A DNA stretch of 64,000 bases from Salinivibrio kushneri (GCF_027286325.1 NZ_CP114588.1:248001-312000), one strand, 5' to 3'. Numbered from the stretch's first letter, positions 10,079 through 23,955 are shown. Notes: generated from the sequence alone by a model not told the origin. Numbers and translations are program-made.

Positions 10079-10384
10079 ATGGCTAAAAAATCGATGAAAG
10101 CACGTGACGTAAAACGTGCGAAGCTCGCAGCCCGTTATGCTGAGAAGCGTGACAACCTGCGTGCGACCATTAAGAATGTCAACACGTCAGACGAAGAGCG
10201 TTGGGACGCCGTCCTGAAGCTTCAGTCGCTACCACGTGATTCTGCGAAGTCTCGTCAGCGTAACCGCTGTAACCAGACTGGTCGTCCACATGGCTACCTA
10301 CGCAAATTCGGCCTAAGCCGAATCAAGGTTCGTGAAGCTTGCATGAAAGGCGAGATTCCGGGTCTGCGTAAGGCAAGCTGGTAA
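10079..10384 (+). CDS. rpsN: 30S ribosomal protein S14 (zinc-free form)
   Basis: S14 is a late-assembling 30S head protein. At 101 residues with only isolated cysteines ([12 protein letters not shown] and REACMKG) it is the long C-minus form that needs no zinc, rather than the short 61-residue CxxC form. It begins [17 protein letters not shown]. In the spc operon it lies 17 bases after rplE and 23 bases before rpsH. Confidence 0.97.
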   Translation: MAKKSMKARDVKRAKLAARYAEKRDNLRATIKNVNTSDEERWDAVLKLQSLPRDSAKSRQRNRCNQTGRPHGYLRKFGLSRIKVREACMKGEIPGLRKASW

Positions 10385-10407
10385 TTGAATCACGGGAGTA
10401 AAGACTT

Positions 10408-10800
10408 ATGAGCATGCAAGATCCGATCTCGGATATGCTGACCCGCCTACGCAACGGTCAGGCAGCAAAGAAAGTTGCTGTTAAAATGCCTTCGTCAAAG
10501 CTAAAAGTGGCAATTGCTGAGCTACTAAAAGCAGAAGGTTACGTGGCTGACGTCGCAGTAAACAGCGACGCGAAGCCTGAACTGGAAGTGACGTTGAAAT
10601 ACTTCGAATCTAAACCAGTTATCGAGCAAATCCAACGTGTTAGCCGTCCAGGCCTGCGCATCTACAAAAAGAAAGATGAGTTGCCTTCAGTGATGGGTGG
10701 CCTTGGTATTGCTGTTGTATCAACTTCGAAAGGTTTGATGACCGATCGCGCAGCTCGCAAAGCGGGTCTGGGCGGTGAAATCATCTGCTACGTAGCTTAA
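10408..10800 (+). CDS. rpsH: 30S ribosomal protein S8
   Basis: S8 binds helix 21 of 16S rRNA early in assembly and in Escherichia coli represses the spc operon by binding rplE mRNA. The protein is 130 residues, starting [18 protein letters not shown] and ending [11 protein letters not shown]. Autogenous control by S8 is expected from the family but I did not verify the mRNA target here. rplF follows after 13 bases. Confidence 0.98.
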   Translation: MSMQDPISDMLTRLRNGQAAKKVAVKMPSSKLKVAIAELLKAEGYVADVAVNSDAKPELEVTLKYFESKPVIEQIQRVSRPGLRIYKKKDELPSVMGGLGIAVVSTSKGLMTDRAARKAGLGGEIICYVA

Positions 10801-10813
10801 TAAGGAGTAGGAA

Positions 10814-11347
10814 ATGTCTCGTGTTGCAAAAGCACCTGTCGTAGTTCCTGCCGGCGTAGAGGTGAAACTTAACGGTCAGGAAATCACTGTAAAAGGAAGC
10901 AAAGGCGAACTAAGCCGCACGCTTCACGATATGGTGGCAGTAAACCAAGAAGAGAACACCATTACCTTCGCACCAAGTGTGGAACACGCTAAAGCATGGG
11001 CTCATGCTGGTACAGCGCGTGCACTGGTCAACAGCATGGTTGTTGGTGTTACAGAAGGCTTTACCAAGAAACTGGTCCTGAAAGGTGTTGGTTACCGTGC
11101 AAATGTTGCAGGTAATAAACTTAACCTGACACTTGGTTTCTCTCACCCGGTTGAGCACGCTCTGCCAGAGGGTGTTAAGGCAGAATGCCCTAGCCAAACT
11201 GAAATTGTTATCAGCGGTGCTGATAAGCAAGCAGTTGGCCAGGTGGCTGCCGATATCCGCGCATACCGCAAGCCAGAGCCTTATAAAGGCAAAGGCGTTC
11301 GTTACTCTGACGAAGCTGTGCGTACCAAAGAAGCTAAGAAGAAGTAA
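10814..11347 (+). CDS. rplF: 50S ribosomal protein L6
   Basis: L6 sits near the GTPase-associated region and the sarcin-ricin loop. It is 177 residues, two tandem repeats of the same fold, with the C-terminal [15 protein letters not shown] signature. ATG start follows AAGGAG. rplR starts 9 bases later. A long open frame on the opposite strand here is a shadow of rplF, rplR and rpsE. Confidence 0.98.
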   Translation: MSRVAKAPVVVPAGVEVKLNGQEITVKGSKGELSRTLHDMVAVNQEENTITFAPSVEHAKAWAHAGTARALVNSMVVGVTEGFTKKLVLKGVGYRANVAGNKLNLTLGFSHPVEHALPEGVKAECPSQTEIVISGADKQAVGQVAADIRAYRKPEPYKGKGVRYSDEAVRTKEAKKK

Positions 11348-11356
11348 GGTAACACT

Positions 11357-11710
11357 ATGGATAAGAAAGCATCTCGTATCCGTCGTGCGACCAAAGCACG
11401 ACGCAAGATCGCGGAAATGGGTGCGACTCGCCTGGTGGTACACCGTACTCCACGTCATGTGTACGCACAGGTTATCGCTGGTAACGGCGCGGAAGTTATC
11501 GCAGCCGCTTCTACCGTAGAAAAAGCGATCCGTGAGCAAGTGAAGAGCACCGGTAACAAAGACGCCGCTGCAGCCGTGGGTAAGATCATTGCTGAGCGAG
11601 CGAAGGAAAAAGGCATCGAAGCCGTTGCTTTTGACCGTTCCGGTTTCCAATACCACGGCCGTGTGGCTGCACTGGCAGATGCTGCCCGTGAAGCTGGTCT
11701 GAAATTCTAA
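11357..11710 (+). CDS. rplR: 50S ribosomal protein L18
   Basis: L18 binds 5S rRNA with L5 and helps load it on the central protuberance. It has 117 residues, starting [18 protein letters not shown] and ending in the conserved [17 protein letters not shown]. It lies in the spc operon between rplF and rpsE, with 9- and 12-base gaps. No anomaly is seen. Confidence 0.98.
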   Translation: MDKKASRIRRATKARRKIAEMGATRLVVHRTPRHVYAQVIAGNGAEVIAAASTVEKAIREQVKSTGNKDAAAAVGKIIAERAKEKGIEAVAFDRSGFQYHGRVAALADAAREAGLKF

Positions 11711-11722
11711 GGTAGGTGGAAG

Positions 11723-12220
11723 ATGGCTAACGATAAACAACAAAGTGATTTGCATGAGAAGCTGATCGCTGTAAACCGTGTATCTAAAACGGTTAAAGGT
11801 GGTCGCATCTTTACCTTCACTGCCCTGACTGTGGTAGGTGATGGTAACGGTCGCGTAGGTTTCGGTTACGGTAAAGCCCGTGAAGTACCTGCTGCGATCC
11901 AGAAATCAATGGAAAAGGCGCGTCGTAACATGATTACTATCGCGCTGAAAGACGGTACTCTGCACCACGCTGTTAAAGGCCGCCACACTGGTTCAAAAGT
12001 GTACATGCAGCCAGCATCAGAAGGTACAGGTATCATCGCCGGTGGTGCGATGCGTGCCGTGCTTGAAGTAGCAGGCGTTCAAGACGTTCTGGCGAAAGCA
12101 TACGGTTCGACCAACCCAATCAACATCGTTCGTGCAACGATCGATGGTCTGGGTGGTACGAAGTCTCCAGAGATGGTAGCTGCGAAACGTGGCATGCCTG
12201 TCAACGAAATTCTGGGGTAA
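11723..12220 (+). CDS. rpsE: 30S ribosomal protein S5
   Basis: S5 lines the mRNA entry site with S3 and S4 and influences decoding fidelity; mutations cause spectinomycin resistance. It has 165 residues (167 in Escherichia coli). The double-stranded RNA-binding-like N-domain contains [16 protein letters not shown], and the C-domain contains the [19 protein letters not shown] motif. rpmD follows after 6 bases. Confidence 0.98.
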   Translation: MANDKQQSDLHEKLIAVNRVSKTVKGGRIFTFTALTVVGDGNGRVGFGYGKAREVPAAIQKSMEKARRNMITIALKDGTLHHAVKGRHTGSKVYMQPASEGTGIIAGGAMRAVLEVAGVQDVLAKAYGSTNPINIVRATIDGLGGTKSPEMVAAKRGMPVNEILG

Positions 12221-12226
12221 TACGAC

Positions 12227-12406
12227 ATGGCTAAGACAATTAAAGTAACTCAGACTCGTAGCGCTATCGGCCGCTTGCCGAAGCACAAAGCGACCCTGCG
12301 TGGCTTGGGCCTACGTCGCATCAACCACACTGTTGAACTTGAAGATACACCGTGCGTGCGCGGTATGATCAACAAAGTCAACTACATGGTTAAAGTGGAG
12401 GAGTAA
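12227..12406 (+). CDS. rpmD: 50S ribosomal protein L30
   Basis: L30 is a small 50S protein packed against helix 38 and 5S-proximal rRNA. The 59-residue frame reads [20 protein letters not shown] at its N-terminus and ends NYMVKVEE, matching the family in length and pattern. It is located in the expected place between rpsE and rplO, 4 bases before the rplO start. A reliable small gene despite its size. Confidence 0.97.
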   Translation: MAKTIKVTQTRSAIGRLPKHKATLRGLGLRRINHTVELEDTPCVRGMINKVNYMVKVEE

Positions 12407-12410
12407 TCAC

Positions 12411-12845
12411 ATGCGTTTGAATACTCTATCTCCGGCTGCAGGCTCAAAGCCTTCTGCGAAGCGTGTAGGCCGTGGTATTGGTTCAGGCCTGGGTAAAACC
12501 GGTGGCCGTGGTCACAAAGGTCAGAAATCACGTTCAGGTGGTTCAGTACGCCCAGGTTTCGAAGGCGGTCAAATGCCTTTGAAACAGCGTCTGCCAAAAT
12601 TCGGTTTTACTTCGCGTAAAGGCCTAACTTCTGCTGAAGTTCGTCTCGGCGAGCTGGCAAAAGTTGAAGGTGACGTAGTAAGCCTTGAAACATTAAAAGC
12701 AGCGAACGTTGTTGCACAAGACACTCGTACGGCGAAAATCGTACTGTCTGGTGAAATCGCTCGCGCTGTGACTGTTAAAGGTGTTCGTGTCACTAAAGGC
12801 GCTAAAGCGGCAATCGAAGCTGCAGGCGGTAAAATCGAGGAATAA
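12411..12845 (+). CDS. rplO: 50S ribosomal protein L15
   Basis: L15 is a late-stage 50S assembly protein with a long basic N-terminal extension threaded through 23S rRNA. The protein is 144 residues with the glycine-rich [21 protein letters not shown] stretch near residues 22-42 (split here only by its conserved glycines) and a globular C-terminal domain. secY follows after 23 bases. Confidence 0.97.
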   Translation: MRLNTLSPAAGSKPSAKRVGRGIGSGLGKTGGRGHKGQKSRSGGSVRPGFEGGQMPLKQRLPKFGFTSRKGLTSAEVRLGELAKVEGDVVSLETLKAANVVAQDTRTAKIVLSGEIARAVTVKGVRVTKGAKAAIEAAGGKIEE

Positions 12846-12868
12846 TTTAGCTCGAGGACGAGGTACAG

Positions 12869-14194
12869 ATGGCAAAACAACCAGGACAAAACTTCAGTAG
12901 TGCAAAAGGCGGAGTCGCGGAGCTGAAAAGCCGCTTACTTTTTGTAGCAATGGCATTATTGGTATTCCGTGCCGGCTCTTTTGTGCCAATTCCTGGTATT
13001 GACGCTGCTGTACTTGCCGATCTGTTCGAACAGCAACAAGGGACCATCATTGACTTGGTTAACATGTTCTCTGGTGGTGCCCTTGAGCGTGCTTCGATAC
13101 TGGCACTGGGCATTATGCCGTATATTTCGGCGTCGATTATTGTTCAGTTATTGTCAGTGGTTCATCCCGCGTTAGCGGAGTTGAAAAAAGAGGGCGAATC
13201 TGGCCGTCGTAAGATAAGTCAGTATACCCGCTACGGCACGCTGGTGTTGGCAACTTTCCAAGCAATTGGAATCGCGACTGGTTTACCGAGTATGATGCCA
13301 GGTCTGGTGATTAACCCAGGTCCTGCATTTTACTTTACTGCGGTCGTCAGTTTGGTCACAGGTACCATGTTCTTAATGTGGTTAGGTGAGCAAATTACGG
13401 AACGTGGTATAGGTAACGGTATCTCGCTGATTATTTTCACTGGGATTGTCGCGGGTCTGCCACCCGCAATTGGACAGACAATAGAGCAAGCGCGTCAAGG
13501 CGACATGTCTCCGCTTCTCTTGCTAGGTATCGCAGTGATCGTATTGGCGGTCGTCTACTTTGTGGTCTTTATGGAACGTGGTCAACGCCGTATCGTCGTT
13601 AACTACGCTAAGCGGCAACAAGGTCGCCGTGTCTTTGCAGCGCAAAGTACGCACCTGCCACTTAAGATCAACATGGCAGGCGTTATCCCTGCGATTTTTG
13701 CATCAAGTATTATTTTGTTCCCTGGCACGCTTGCTAACTGGTTTGGTAAGGGTGATCAAACAAGCTGGCTAACCGATGTGTCATTGGCACTGAGTCCGGG
13801 GCAACCAGCGTACGTAATACTTTATGCGGCAGCGATTATCTTCTTCTGCTTTTTCTATACAGCGTTGGTGTTTAACCCGCGAGAAACAGCAGATAATTTG
13901 AAGAAGTCAGGAGCGTTCGTACCTGGTATTCGCCCGGGTGAGCAGACTGCTAAATACATTGATAAAGTAATGACTCGGTTAACCCTCGCAGGTGCCATGT
14001 ATATTACCTTTATCTGTCTGATCCCCGAGTTCATGATGATTGCGTGGGATGTCCACTTCTACTTTGGTGGTACATCACTACTTATCGTAGTAGTCGTAAT
14101 CATGGACTTTATGGCTCAAGTTCAGACTCATTTGATGTCTCAACAATATGAGTCCGTGTTGAAAAAAGCCAACCTCAAAGGCTACGGCCGCTAA
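12869..14194 (+). CDS. secY: Preprotein translocase subunit SecY
   Basis: SecY is the ten-helix channel of the Sec translocon in the inner membrane; it works with SecE, SecG and the SecA motor. The protein has 441 residues (443 in Escherichia coli). Hydrophobic segments are spread through the sequence, with the plug-region signature [16 protein letters not shown] near 35 and the C5 cytosolic loop [16 protein letters not shown] near 345. It lies between rplO and rpmJ in the spc operon, so translocon supply follows ribosome supply. Confidence 0.98.
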   Translation: MAKQPGQNFSSAKGGVAELKSRLLFVAMALLVFRAGSFVPIPGIDAAVLADLFEQQQGTIIDLVNMFSGGALERASILALGIMPYISASIIVQLLSVVHPALAELKKEGESGRRKISQYTRYGTLVLATFQAIGIATGLPSMMPGLVINPGPAFYFTAVVSLVTGTMFLMWLGEQITERGIGNGISLIIFTGIVAGLPPAIGQTIEQARQGDMSPLLLLGIAVIVLAVVYFVVFMERGQRRIVVNYAKRQQGRRVFAAQSTHLPLKINMAGVIPAIFASSIILFPGTLANWFGKGDQTSWLTDVSLALSPGQPAYVILYAAAIIFFCFFYTALVFNPRETADNLKKSGAFVPGIRPGEQTAKYIDKVMTRLTLAGAMYITFICLIPEFMMIAWDVHFYFGGTSLLIVVVVIMDFMAQVQTHLMSQQYESVLKKANLKGYGR

Positions 14195-14221
14195 TAGGTT
14201 GTCTATTTACGGAGTTTAGCA

Positions 14222-14335
14222 ATGAAAGTTCGTGCTTCCGTTAAGAAAATCTGCCGTAACTGTAAAGTGATCAAGCGTAACGGTACCGTTCGTGTGATCT
14301 GCAGTGAGCCAAAGCACAAGCAGCGCCAAGGCTAA
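14222..14335 (+). CDS. rpmJ: 50S ribosomal protein L36 (zinc-binding form)
   Basis: L36 is the smallest 50S protein and stabilises 23S rRNA helices near the GTPase region. The 37-residue frame starts [14 protein letters not shown] and has the zinc ligands C11, C14, C27 and H32, so it is the C-plus form. Gammaproteobacteria often carry a zinc-free paralogue elsewhere that replaces this one under Zur control. It closes the spc operon; a hairpin with a short T-run follows. Confidence 0.97.
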   Translation: MKVRASVKKICRNCKVIKRNGTVRVICSEPKHKQRQG

Positions 14336-14367
14336 TAGCAGAATATTTTTCTTGCAAAATGAGGTCA

Positions 14368-14396
14368 GGCTGGCTACATTAGCCAGCCCACCTTTT
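14368..14396 (+). terminator. Hairpin between spc and alpha operons (probable terminator)
   Basis: GGCTGGCT and AGCCAGCC form a perfect 8-bp stem with the loop ACATT; CACCTTTT follows. The same hairpin occurs at this position in Escherichia coli. The T-run is short, so partial read-through into rpsM is likely. Confidence 0.7.
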
Positions 14397-14399
14397 GTA

Positions 14400-14486
14400 T
14401 GTGCAAAAGAAGTGGTTATGCCGCTGCGTATCCTCGACGGGCTCTGCAGCGGTTCTACTTGAAAAGTACTAGGAGTGAATAGTGGC
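14400..14486 (+). promoter_or_regulatory. Alpha operon ribosome-binding-site pseudoknot (S4 target)
   Basis: The leader before rpsM resembles the known gammaproteobacterial alpha-operon RBS RNA: a GTATCC...GACGGGCTCTGCAG core with flanking complementary segments (CCGCTGC/GCAGCGG), then AGGAGTGAATAGTGG at the start. Ribosomal protein S4 binds this pseudoknot and traps the ribosome. Recognised from memory of the Escherichia coli leader, not by a covariance search. Confidence 0.75.
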
Positions 14487-14838
14487 CCGTATAGCAGGCA
14501 TTAACATTCCTGATCAAAAGCATGCTGTTATCGCATTGACTGCGATTTACGGCGTCGGCAAAACAACCTCTCAAGCTATTTTAGCTGATGCAGGTATTGC
14601 TGAAAGCACTAAGATCAGTGAACTATCAGAAGAACAGATCGACCAATTGCGTGACGGTGTCGCTAAGTACACCGTAGAAGGCGATCTACGTCGTGAAATT
14701 TCCATGAACATCAAGCGTCTTATGGACCTTGGTTGTAACCGCGGTATTCGTCATCGTCGCAGCTTGCCACTACGTGGTCAGCGTACGAAGACCAATGCTC
14801 GTACCCGTAAGGGTCCGCGCAAGCCGATCAAGAAATAA
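14482..14838 (+). CDS. rpsM: 30S ribosomal protein S13
   Basis: S13 is in the 30S head and forms bridges B1a and B1b, contacting P-site tRNA through its basic tail. It has 118 residues. The start is GTG (also used in Escherichia coli), embedded in the S4-responsive leader, reading [16 protein letters not shown]; the C-terminal [17 protein letters not shown] tail is intact. First gene of the alpha operon. Confidence 0.98.
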   Translation: MARIAGINIPDQKHAVIALTAIYGVGKTTSQAILADAGIAESTKISELSEEQIDQLRDGVAKYTVEGDLRREISMNIKRLMDLGCNRGIRHRRSLPLRGQRTKTNARTRKGPRKPIKK

Positions 14839-14856
14839 TCGGGGTAGATAAGTACT

Positions 14857-15246
14857 ATGGCTAAACAAGCAACTCGTGCACGCAAACGCGTACGCAAGCA
14901 AGTCGCTGATGGCGTCGCGCACATTCATGCGTCTTTCAATAACACAATCGTGACGATTTCTGACCGTCAAGGCAACGCTCTAGCATGGGCGACCGCCGGT
15001 GGTTCAGGTTTCCGTGGCTCTCGTAAGTCAACTCCATACGCTGCGCAGGTTGCTGCAGAGCGTTGTGGTGAAATGGCAAAAGAGTACGGCCTGAAAAACC
15101 TCGAAGTGATGGTTAAAGGTCCAGGTCCAGGTCGCGAGTCTACTATTCGTGCCTTGAACGCAGCGGGCTTCCGCATCACTAACATTGTTGATGCGACGCC
15201 AATCCCGCATAACGGTTGTCGTCCACCTAAGAAACGCCGCGTTTAA
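14857..15246 (+). CDS. rpsK: 30S ribosomal protein S11
   Basis: S11 is on the 30S platform next to the mRNA exit and E site. The protein is 129 residues, with the conserved [19 protein letters not shown] and the C-terminal [18 protein letters not shown]. It lies 18 bases after rpsM and 40 before rpsD in the alpha operon. Confidence 0.98.
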   Translation: MAKQATRARKRVRKQVADGVAHIHASFNNTIVTISDRQGNALAWATAGGSGFRGSRKSTPYAAQVAAERCGEMAKEYGLKNLEVMVKGPGPGRESTIRALNAAGFRITNIVDATPIPHNGCRPPKKRRV

Positions 15247-15286
15247 TACGCACTAGCGCTGTTTCTTAGAATATTGGAGAAAGATC

Positions 15287-15907
15287 ATGGCAAGATATTT
15301 GGGTCCTAAGCTGAAGCTTAGCCGTCGCGAAGGCACTGACTTATTCCTTAAGTCAGGCGTACGCGCGATTGATACCAAGTGTAAAATCGATAACGTCCCA
15401 GGCGTTCACGGTCAGCGTCGCGGCCGTCTGTCTGACTATGGCGTTCAGCTTCGCGAGAAGCAAAAAGTACGTCGTATTTATGGCGTAATGGAAAAGCAGT
15501 TCCGTAACTACTACAAAGACGCTGCCCGTATCAAGGGTAATACAGGTGAAAACCTGCTTCAGCTTCTTGAAGGTCGCCTAGACAACGTAGTTTACCGCAT
15601 GGGCTTTGGCGCAACTCGCGCTGAATCACGTCAGCTGGTAAGCCACAAAGCGATCCTAGTTAACGGCAAAGTAGTTAACGTACCTTCTTTCAAGGTTTCG
15701 GCAAACGACGTGATTAGCATTCGCGAGAAAGCTAAGAACCAGGCGCGTATCAAAGCAGCTCTAGAAGTTGCCGCTCAACGCGAACTGCCAACTTGGATCG
15801 AAGTAGACAGCAAGAAGATGGAAGGCACATTCAAGCGCCTACCAGAGCGTTCTGATTTGTCTGCTGACATCAACGAACACCTGATCGTCGAGCTTTACTC
15901 TAAGTAA
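15287..15907 (+). CDS. rpsD: 30S ribosomal protein S4
   Basis: S4 nucleates 16S rRNA folding, contributes to decoding fidelity with S5, and is the autogenous repressor of the alpha operon. It is 206 residues, starting [18 protein letters not shown], with the S4 RNA-binding domain near residues 95-155 ([20 protein letters not shown]). The S4-binding leader lies upstream of rpsM. Order and length are canonical. Confidence 0.98.
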   Translation: MARYLGPKLKLSRREGTDLFLKSGVRAIDTKCKIDNVPGVHGQRRGRLSDYGVQLREKQKVRRIYGVMEKQFRNYYKDAARIKGNTGENLLQLLEGRLDNVVYRMGFGATRAESRQLVSHKAILVNGKVVNVPSFKVSANDVISIREKAKNQARIKAALEVAAQRELPTWIEVDSKKMEGTFKRLPERSDLSADINEHLIVELYSK

Positions 15908-15930
15908 AGCTGAACTAAAGAGAGGACATA

Positions 15931-16920
15931 ATGCAGGGTTCTGTAACAGAATTTCTTAAGCCGCGTCTAGTTGATATTGAACAAGTTAGCTCGACGCACG
16001 CAAAAGTAACTCTTGAACCCCTAGAGCGTGGTTTTGGCCATACTCTGGGGAATGCGCTACGTCGTATCCTACTTTCATCTATGCCAGGCTGTGCGGTGAC
16101 GGAAGTTGAAATTGACGGCGTATTGCACGAGTACAGCACCAAAGAAGGGGTTCAGGAAGATATCCTGGAAATCCTACTTAACCTTAAAGGCCTAGCCGTT
16201 AAGGTTGAGGGTAAAGATGAAGTTATCCTTACTCTGACCAAGTCTGGTGCAGGCCCTGTTGTTGCAGGCGACATCACCCATGATGGTGGTGTTGAGATTG
16301 CGAACCCAGAACACGTTATCTGCCACCTGACTGATGCAAGCGCTGAAATTAGCATGCGTATCAAGGTAGAACGTGGTCGTGGCTATGTACCAGCGTCTGC
16401 GCGTATCGATAGCGAAGACGACGAGCGTCCAATCGGTCGCCTACTTGTTGACGCAACGTTCAGCCCAGTAGATCGCATTGCTTACAAAGTGGAAGCAGCG
16501 CGTGTCGAACAGCGTACTGACCTCGACAAGCTGGTCATCGATATGGAAACTAACGGTACACTGGATCCTGAGGAAGCGATTCGCCGTGCGGCAACCATCC
16601 TAGCAGAACAGCTAGATGCGTTTGTTGACCTGCGCGATGTACGTGTCCCTGAGGAGAAAGAAGAGAAGCCAGAGTTCGATCCGATCCTACTGCGTCCTGT
16701 AGACGATCTTGAACTAACTGTTCGCTCTGCTAACTGTTTGAAAGCAGAAGCGATTCACTATATCGGTGATCTGGTACAGCGTACCGAGGTTGAGCTTCTG
16801 AAAACGCCAAACCTTGGTAAGAAGTCTTTGACTGAAATTAAAGACGTGCTGGCATCACGTGGTCTGTCTCTAGGTATGCGCCTAGAAAACTGGCCGCCAG
16901 CATCCATTGCTGAAGATTAA
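15931..16920 (+). CDS. rpoA: RNA polymerase alpha subunit
   Basis: The alpha dimer is the assembly platform of RNA polymerase, and its C-terminal domain binds UP elements and activators. The protein is exactly 329 residues as in Escherichia coli. The N-terminal assembly domain has [15 protein letters not shown]; an acidic linker near residue 240 ([10 protein letters not shown]) leads to the C-terminal domain with [18 protein letters not shown], where the UP-element-contacting arginine near 265 is present. The rRNA promoters downstream have A/T-rich upstream sequences it would bind. Confidence 0.99.
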   Translation: MQGSVTEFLKPRLVDIEQVSSTHAKVTLEPLERGFGHTLGNALRRILLSSMPGCAVTEVEIDGVLHEYSTKEGVQEDILEILLNLKGLAVKVEGKDEVILTLTKSGAGPVVAGDITHDGGVEIANPEHVICHLTDASAEISMRIKVERGRGYVPASARIDSEDDERPIGRLLVDATFSPVDRIAYKVEAARVEQRTDLDKLVIDMETNGTLDPEEAIRRAATILAEQLDAFVDLRDVRVPEEKEEKPEFDPILLRPVDDLELTVRSANCLKAEAIHYIGDLVQRTEVELLKTPNLGKKSLTEIKDVLASRGLSLGMRLENWPPASIAED

Positions 16921-16955
16921 TCAGAGACTGATTATTTAGTTAGAAGGATTAGGTC

Positions 16956-17342
16956 ATGCGCCATCGTAAGAGTGGTCGTCAACTCAATCGCAACAGCAGC
17001 CATCGTAAAGCGATGTTCAGCAACATGGCTAGCTCGCTGGTAACTCACGAAGTTATCAAAACAACTTTGCCAAAGGCAAAAGAGCTGCGTCGCGTTATTG
17101 AACCGTTGATTACCTTAGCTAAAAACGACAGTGTTGCTAACCGTCGTGTAGCATTCGCTCGTACTCGTAACGACGAAGTCGTAGCGAAACTGTTTAATGA
17201 ACTCGGCCCACGTTTTGCTTCACGTGCCGGCGGTTACACTCGCATTCTGAAATGCGGTGTTCGCTCTGGTGATAAAGCCCCAATGGCTTACATCGAGCTT
17301 GTTGATCGCCCAGAACAAGACGCTGAGCAAGCTGCAGAATAA
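16956..17342 (+). CDS. rplQ: 50S ribosomal protein L17
   Basis: L17 lies near the tunnel exit. It has 128 residues, starting [20 protein letters not shown]; the conserved domain ends at the VELVDRP segment and is followed by a short acidic tail. It closes the alpha operon, 35 bases after rpoA, and a strong terminator follows. Confidence 0.98.
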   Translation: MRHRKSGRQLNRNSSHRKAMFSNMASSLVTHEVIKTTLPKAKELRRVIEPLITLAKNDSVANRRVAFARTRNDEVVAKLFNELGPRFASRAGGYTRILKCGVRSGDKAPMAYIELVDRPEQDAEQAAE

Positions 17343-17370
17343 GTTTAATTACTTATAAGTAGCACCCAGA

Positions 17371-17400
17371 AAAGCCAGGCAACTCGCCTGGCTTTTTCTT
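17371..17400 (+). terminator. Terminator of the alpha operon
   Basis: AAAGCCAGGC and GCCTGGCTTT form a 10-bp stem with the loop AACTC, followed by TTCTT. It lies 28 bases after rplQ. Confidence 0.93.
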
Positions 17401-17607
17401 TATCCAGCGTTGTCTTGTGTAGACCAAAATGCCTGATAGGTTTTCGATGTTTGTATCTTTTCACGCAAGAGCTCGGATACAGGTAACAAAATTGGCAGCA
17501 TAAATGACAGTTTTTAATGCTTAGGAAGCAAATAGAGCTTTAGTTGGCTAAAAAGGGCGATGTTGGATAAAAATAGACCGTTTAGGAAAAAAGAAACAAT
17601 TTAATGA

Positions 17608-17635
17608 TTGACGGATGTCACAAACGCTTTAGAAT
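17608..17635 (+). promoter_or_regulatory. rRNA promoter P1
   Basis: -35 TTGACG (17608-17613), a 16-base spacer and -10 TAGAAT (17630-17635) are followed by the GC-rich discriminator GCCGCCC, typical of stringently controlled rRNA promoters. The preceding A-rich tract (17588-17607) looks like an UP element. Confidence 0.85.
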
Positions 17636-17728
17636 GCCGCCCTACTTAACGCAGATAGCGCGTTAGGGGAGTCAAAAAGAGGTTTTGTTTCACCCGATTG
17701 GGTTGAAAAGAAAAGATAAATTTTCTTC

Positions 17729-17756
17729 TTGACTTTAACGGCAAGGCGCGTAAGAT
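17729..17756 (+). promoter_or_regulatory. rRNA promoter P2
   Basis: -35 TTGACT (17729-17734), a 16-base spacer and -10 TAAGAT (17751-17756) precede an ACGCAGCCC discriminator. An A/T-rich tract at 17706-17728 is a probable UP element. It is arranged like P1, 121 bases downstream of it. Confidence 0.85.
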
Positions 17757-17772
17757 ACGCAGCCCTGACCGA

Positions 17773-17813
17773 GCGAAGCGCAGCTTCGCACAGTCAACGC
17801 TCTTTAACAATTT
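17773..17813 (+). promoter_or_regulatory. rRNA antitermination site (boxB hairpin and boxA)
   Basis: GCGAAGC and GCTTCGC (17773-17789) form a 7-bp hairpin, then boxA GCTCTTTAACA at 17799-17809. NusB with NusE (S10) binds boxA so that polymerase resists Rho across rRNA genes. The boxA match to Escherichia coli is almost exact. Confidence 0.85.
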
Positions 17814-18040
17814 GACCTATGCAATCTGTGTGGGCACTCGTTGAGAATAGACAAAAGATTTATTCGATGAACTGAGTGACCAATTCATGTTGGTCCAGCC
17901 TTGAGCTGTTTTGATTTCACTTTTTTAAAAGTGGATGCCAACAGGAGCACAGTCAATTCGTTTGTCTCGTAAGAGACGAACAAAACAGTATTTATCGAGC
18001 CGTTTGTCTTTCCTTTATAGGAAAGCAAACACCAAAACTT

Positions 18041-19595
<1,555 letters not shown>

Positions 19596-19676
19596 CTGAC
19601 GCTATTTTTGCGAGTGTTCACACAGATTGTATAGGTTGAAGTATTAAAGAGGATATGTTCCCAAACATATCAGTGT

Positions 19677-19752
19677 GTCCCATTCGTCTAGAGGCCTAGG
19701 ACACCGCCCTTTCACGGCGGTAACAGGGGTTCGACTCCCCTATGGGACGCCA
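19677..19752 (+). tRNA. tRNA-Glu (UUC)
   Basis: A 76-base tRNA with encoded CCA. Acceptor GTCCCAT pairs with ATGGGAC, anticodon loop CTTTCAC gives anticodon TTC, and the T-arm contains GGTTCGACTCC. It is the first of three tRNAs in the 16S-23S spacer. Confidence 0.97.
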
Positions 19753-19754
19753 TT

Positions 19755-19830
19755 GGGTTGTTAGCTCAGTTGGTAGAGCAGTTGACTTTTAATCAATTGG
19801 TCACAGGTTCGAATCCTGTACAACCCACCA
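19755..19830 (+). tRNA. tRNA-Lys (UUU)
   Basis: A 76-base tRNA with encoded CCA, only two bases after tRNA-Glu. Acceptor GGGTTGT pairs with ACAACCC; anticodon loop CTTTTAA gives anticodon TTT. The tight spacing implies that processing generates both ends from one precursor. Confidence 0.97.
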
Positions 19831-19839
19831 CACTATTGT

Positions 19840-19915
19840 GGGCGATTAGCTCAGTTGGGAGAGCACCTCCCTTACAAGGAGGGGGTCACTGGTTCGAGCC
19901 CGGTATCGCCCACCA
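19840..19915 (+). tRNA. tRNA-Val (UAC)
   Basis: A 76-base tRNA with encoded CCA. Acceptor GGGCGAT pairs with ATCGCCC; anticodon loop CTTACAA gives anticodon TAC. The Glu-Lys-Val spacer set is characteristic of Vibrionaceae rRNA operons. Confidence 0.97.
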
Positions 19916-20309
19916 CGCTTTAAAGGTTTTTACTTAAGAATCTTTAGAACGTGGTTTATTTAGCAATAAACGACATGCTCTTTAACAATCTGGAAAGCTG
20001 ACAAGTCATTCTTAAAGAATGACAGTAAAGTTCTCAATCAGTGACATGTAATGTCACTCAGACAATCAAGTGTGCTTGGGCTTTGTCTTAGTGATAAGCA
20101 AAGTCTCTATTTTGAGTCCGGCAAAAACAAAACCTTAATTAGTTGATGATTCAACACTCATTGGTTTTGCGACGTAGATTTCTTTTTTAGACAATCTCGC
20201 GCGAGGCGTTTGTCGCTGGGAGCGTAACGTGTTACGTGACCAAGCAAACGGTGAGCAAGAGGACGTATAAAAGAGAAAGATCGAGCAAAAAGACCTCTTG
20301 GGGTTGTAT
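19916..20309 (+). other. Spacer between tRNA-Val and 23S, with second boxA
   Basis: No gene is seen. TGCTCTTTAACAATC at 19977-19990 is the spacer boxA antitermination site. The sequence close to 20310 is complementary to the region after 23S (ACCTCTTGGGGTTGTATGG against CCATACAACACCCAAGAGG), the expected RNase III processing stem. Confidence 0.8.
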
Positions 20310-23196
<2,887 letters not shown>

Positions 23197-23358
23197 ACAA
23201 CACCCAAGAGGTTTTGGGTTGGACTTAAAATAAGCCAGTTGATTGTGGCGAGAACGAACAGCTTTCTAGATTTAGGAACGAATTTATCAAATACATCCTT
23301 GTATTTGACCCTGACGGGCCGCACTAAAGTGCGTTAAATTTTGTTCCAGACAAAATTT

Positions 23359-23478
23359 TGCTTGGCGACCATAGCGCTTTGGACCCACCTGACCCCATGC
23401 CGAACTCAGTAGTGAAACGAAGCAGCGCCGATGGTAGTGTGGGGTCTCCCCATGTGAGAGTAGGACATCGCCAGGCTT
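23359..23478 (+). rRNA. rrf: 5S ribosomal RNA, first copy
   Basis: About 120 bases. Conserved CATGCCGAACTCAG and GATGGTAGTGTGGGGTCTCCCCATG blocks are present, and the ends pair (GCTTGGCG with CGCCAGGC). It follows 23S by about 160 bases. It differs from the second copy at paired helix positions. Confidence 0.95.
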
Positions 23479-23716
23479 GCTTTCTTGTTTTCAGATTTTT
23501 TGAAAAATCTGAAGGCAAAAACGGCTCATCTTATTGATAGCTCGATGCTGTTGATATCTGCGATGCTCATGTATTGGCATACACTGCGCGTCTCGATTCA
23601 ACATCCTCATCGCATCAAATAAGATAACCTAATTAAAGCAGCGAAGTGTAAGACTTTAATTAGTAGAAATTTAATTATCAAAGCAGATTGAAGTAAGACT
23701 TTGATAACGCGTTTTC

Positions 23717-23792
23717 GCTGATATAGCTCAGTTGGTAGAGCGCACCCTTGGTAAGGGTGAGGTCGGCAGTTCAAATCTGCCTATCAGCACCA
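23717..23792 (+). tRNA. tRNA-Thr (GGU)
   Basis: A 76-base tRNA with encoded CCA. Acceptor GCTGATA pairs with TATCAGC; anticodon loop TTGGTAA gives anticodon GGT. It lies between two 5S genes, as in Escherichia coli rrnD. Confidence 0.97.
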
Positions 23793-23797
23793 GCATT

Positions 23798-23917
23798 TTC
23801 TTGGCGGCCATAGCGTAACGGCACCACCTGAACCCATGCCGAACTCAGAAGTGAAACGTTGCTGCGCCGATGGTAGTGTGGGGTCTCCCCATGTGAGAGT
23901 AGGTCACTGCCAAGAGC
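23798..23917 (+). rRNA. rrf: 5S ribosomal RNA, second copy
   Basis: About 120 bases, starting 6 bases after tRNA-Thr. It has the same conserved core as the first copy but different helices: CGTAACGG pairs with CGTTGCTGCG here, versus CGCTTTGG with CGAAGCAGCG in copy one. The terminal stem TCTTGGC/GCCAAGA is also different. It looks functional because the changes keep pairing. Confidence 0.95.
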
Positions 23918-23924
23918 TTTTTCG

Positions 23925-23955
23925 AAGCCCTCCGCATTCGCGGGGGGCTTTTTTC
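23925..23955 (+). terminator. Terminator of the rRNA operon
   Basis: AAGCCCTCCGC and GCGGGGGGCTT pair (with a G-U) around the loop ATTC, followed by TTTTTTCG. It ends the rRNA transcript. Confidence 0.92.

Larger units (their letters stand above)
17401..18040 (+). promoter_or_regulatory. rRNA operon promoter and leader region
   Basis: No protein gene is seen in these 640 bases. They hold A/T-rich upstream tracts, two tandem promoters (17608-17635 and 17729-17756), a boxB-like hairpin, boxA, and the long-range complementary sequence flanking 16S rRNA. The most distal part, 17401-17580, shows nothing I can name apart from A/T-rich tracts that may bind Fis or the alpha C-terminal domain. Confidence 0.8.

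Noticed and set aside
10910-11755. 281-codon open frame on the minus strand across rplF, rplR and rpsE
   Set aside because: It lies antisense to three certain ribosomal protein genes, has no recognisable domain, and reflects codon bias of the opposite strand.
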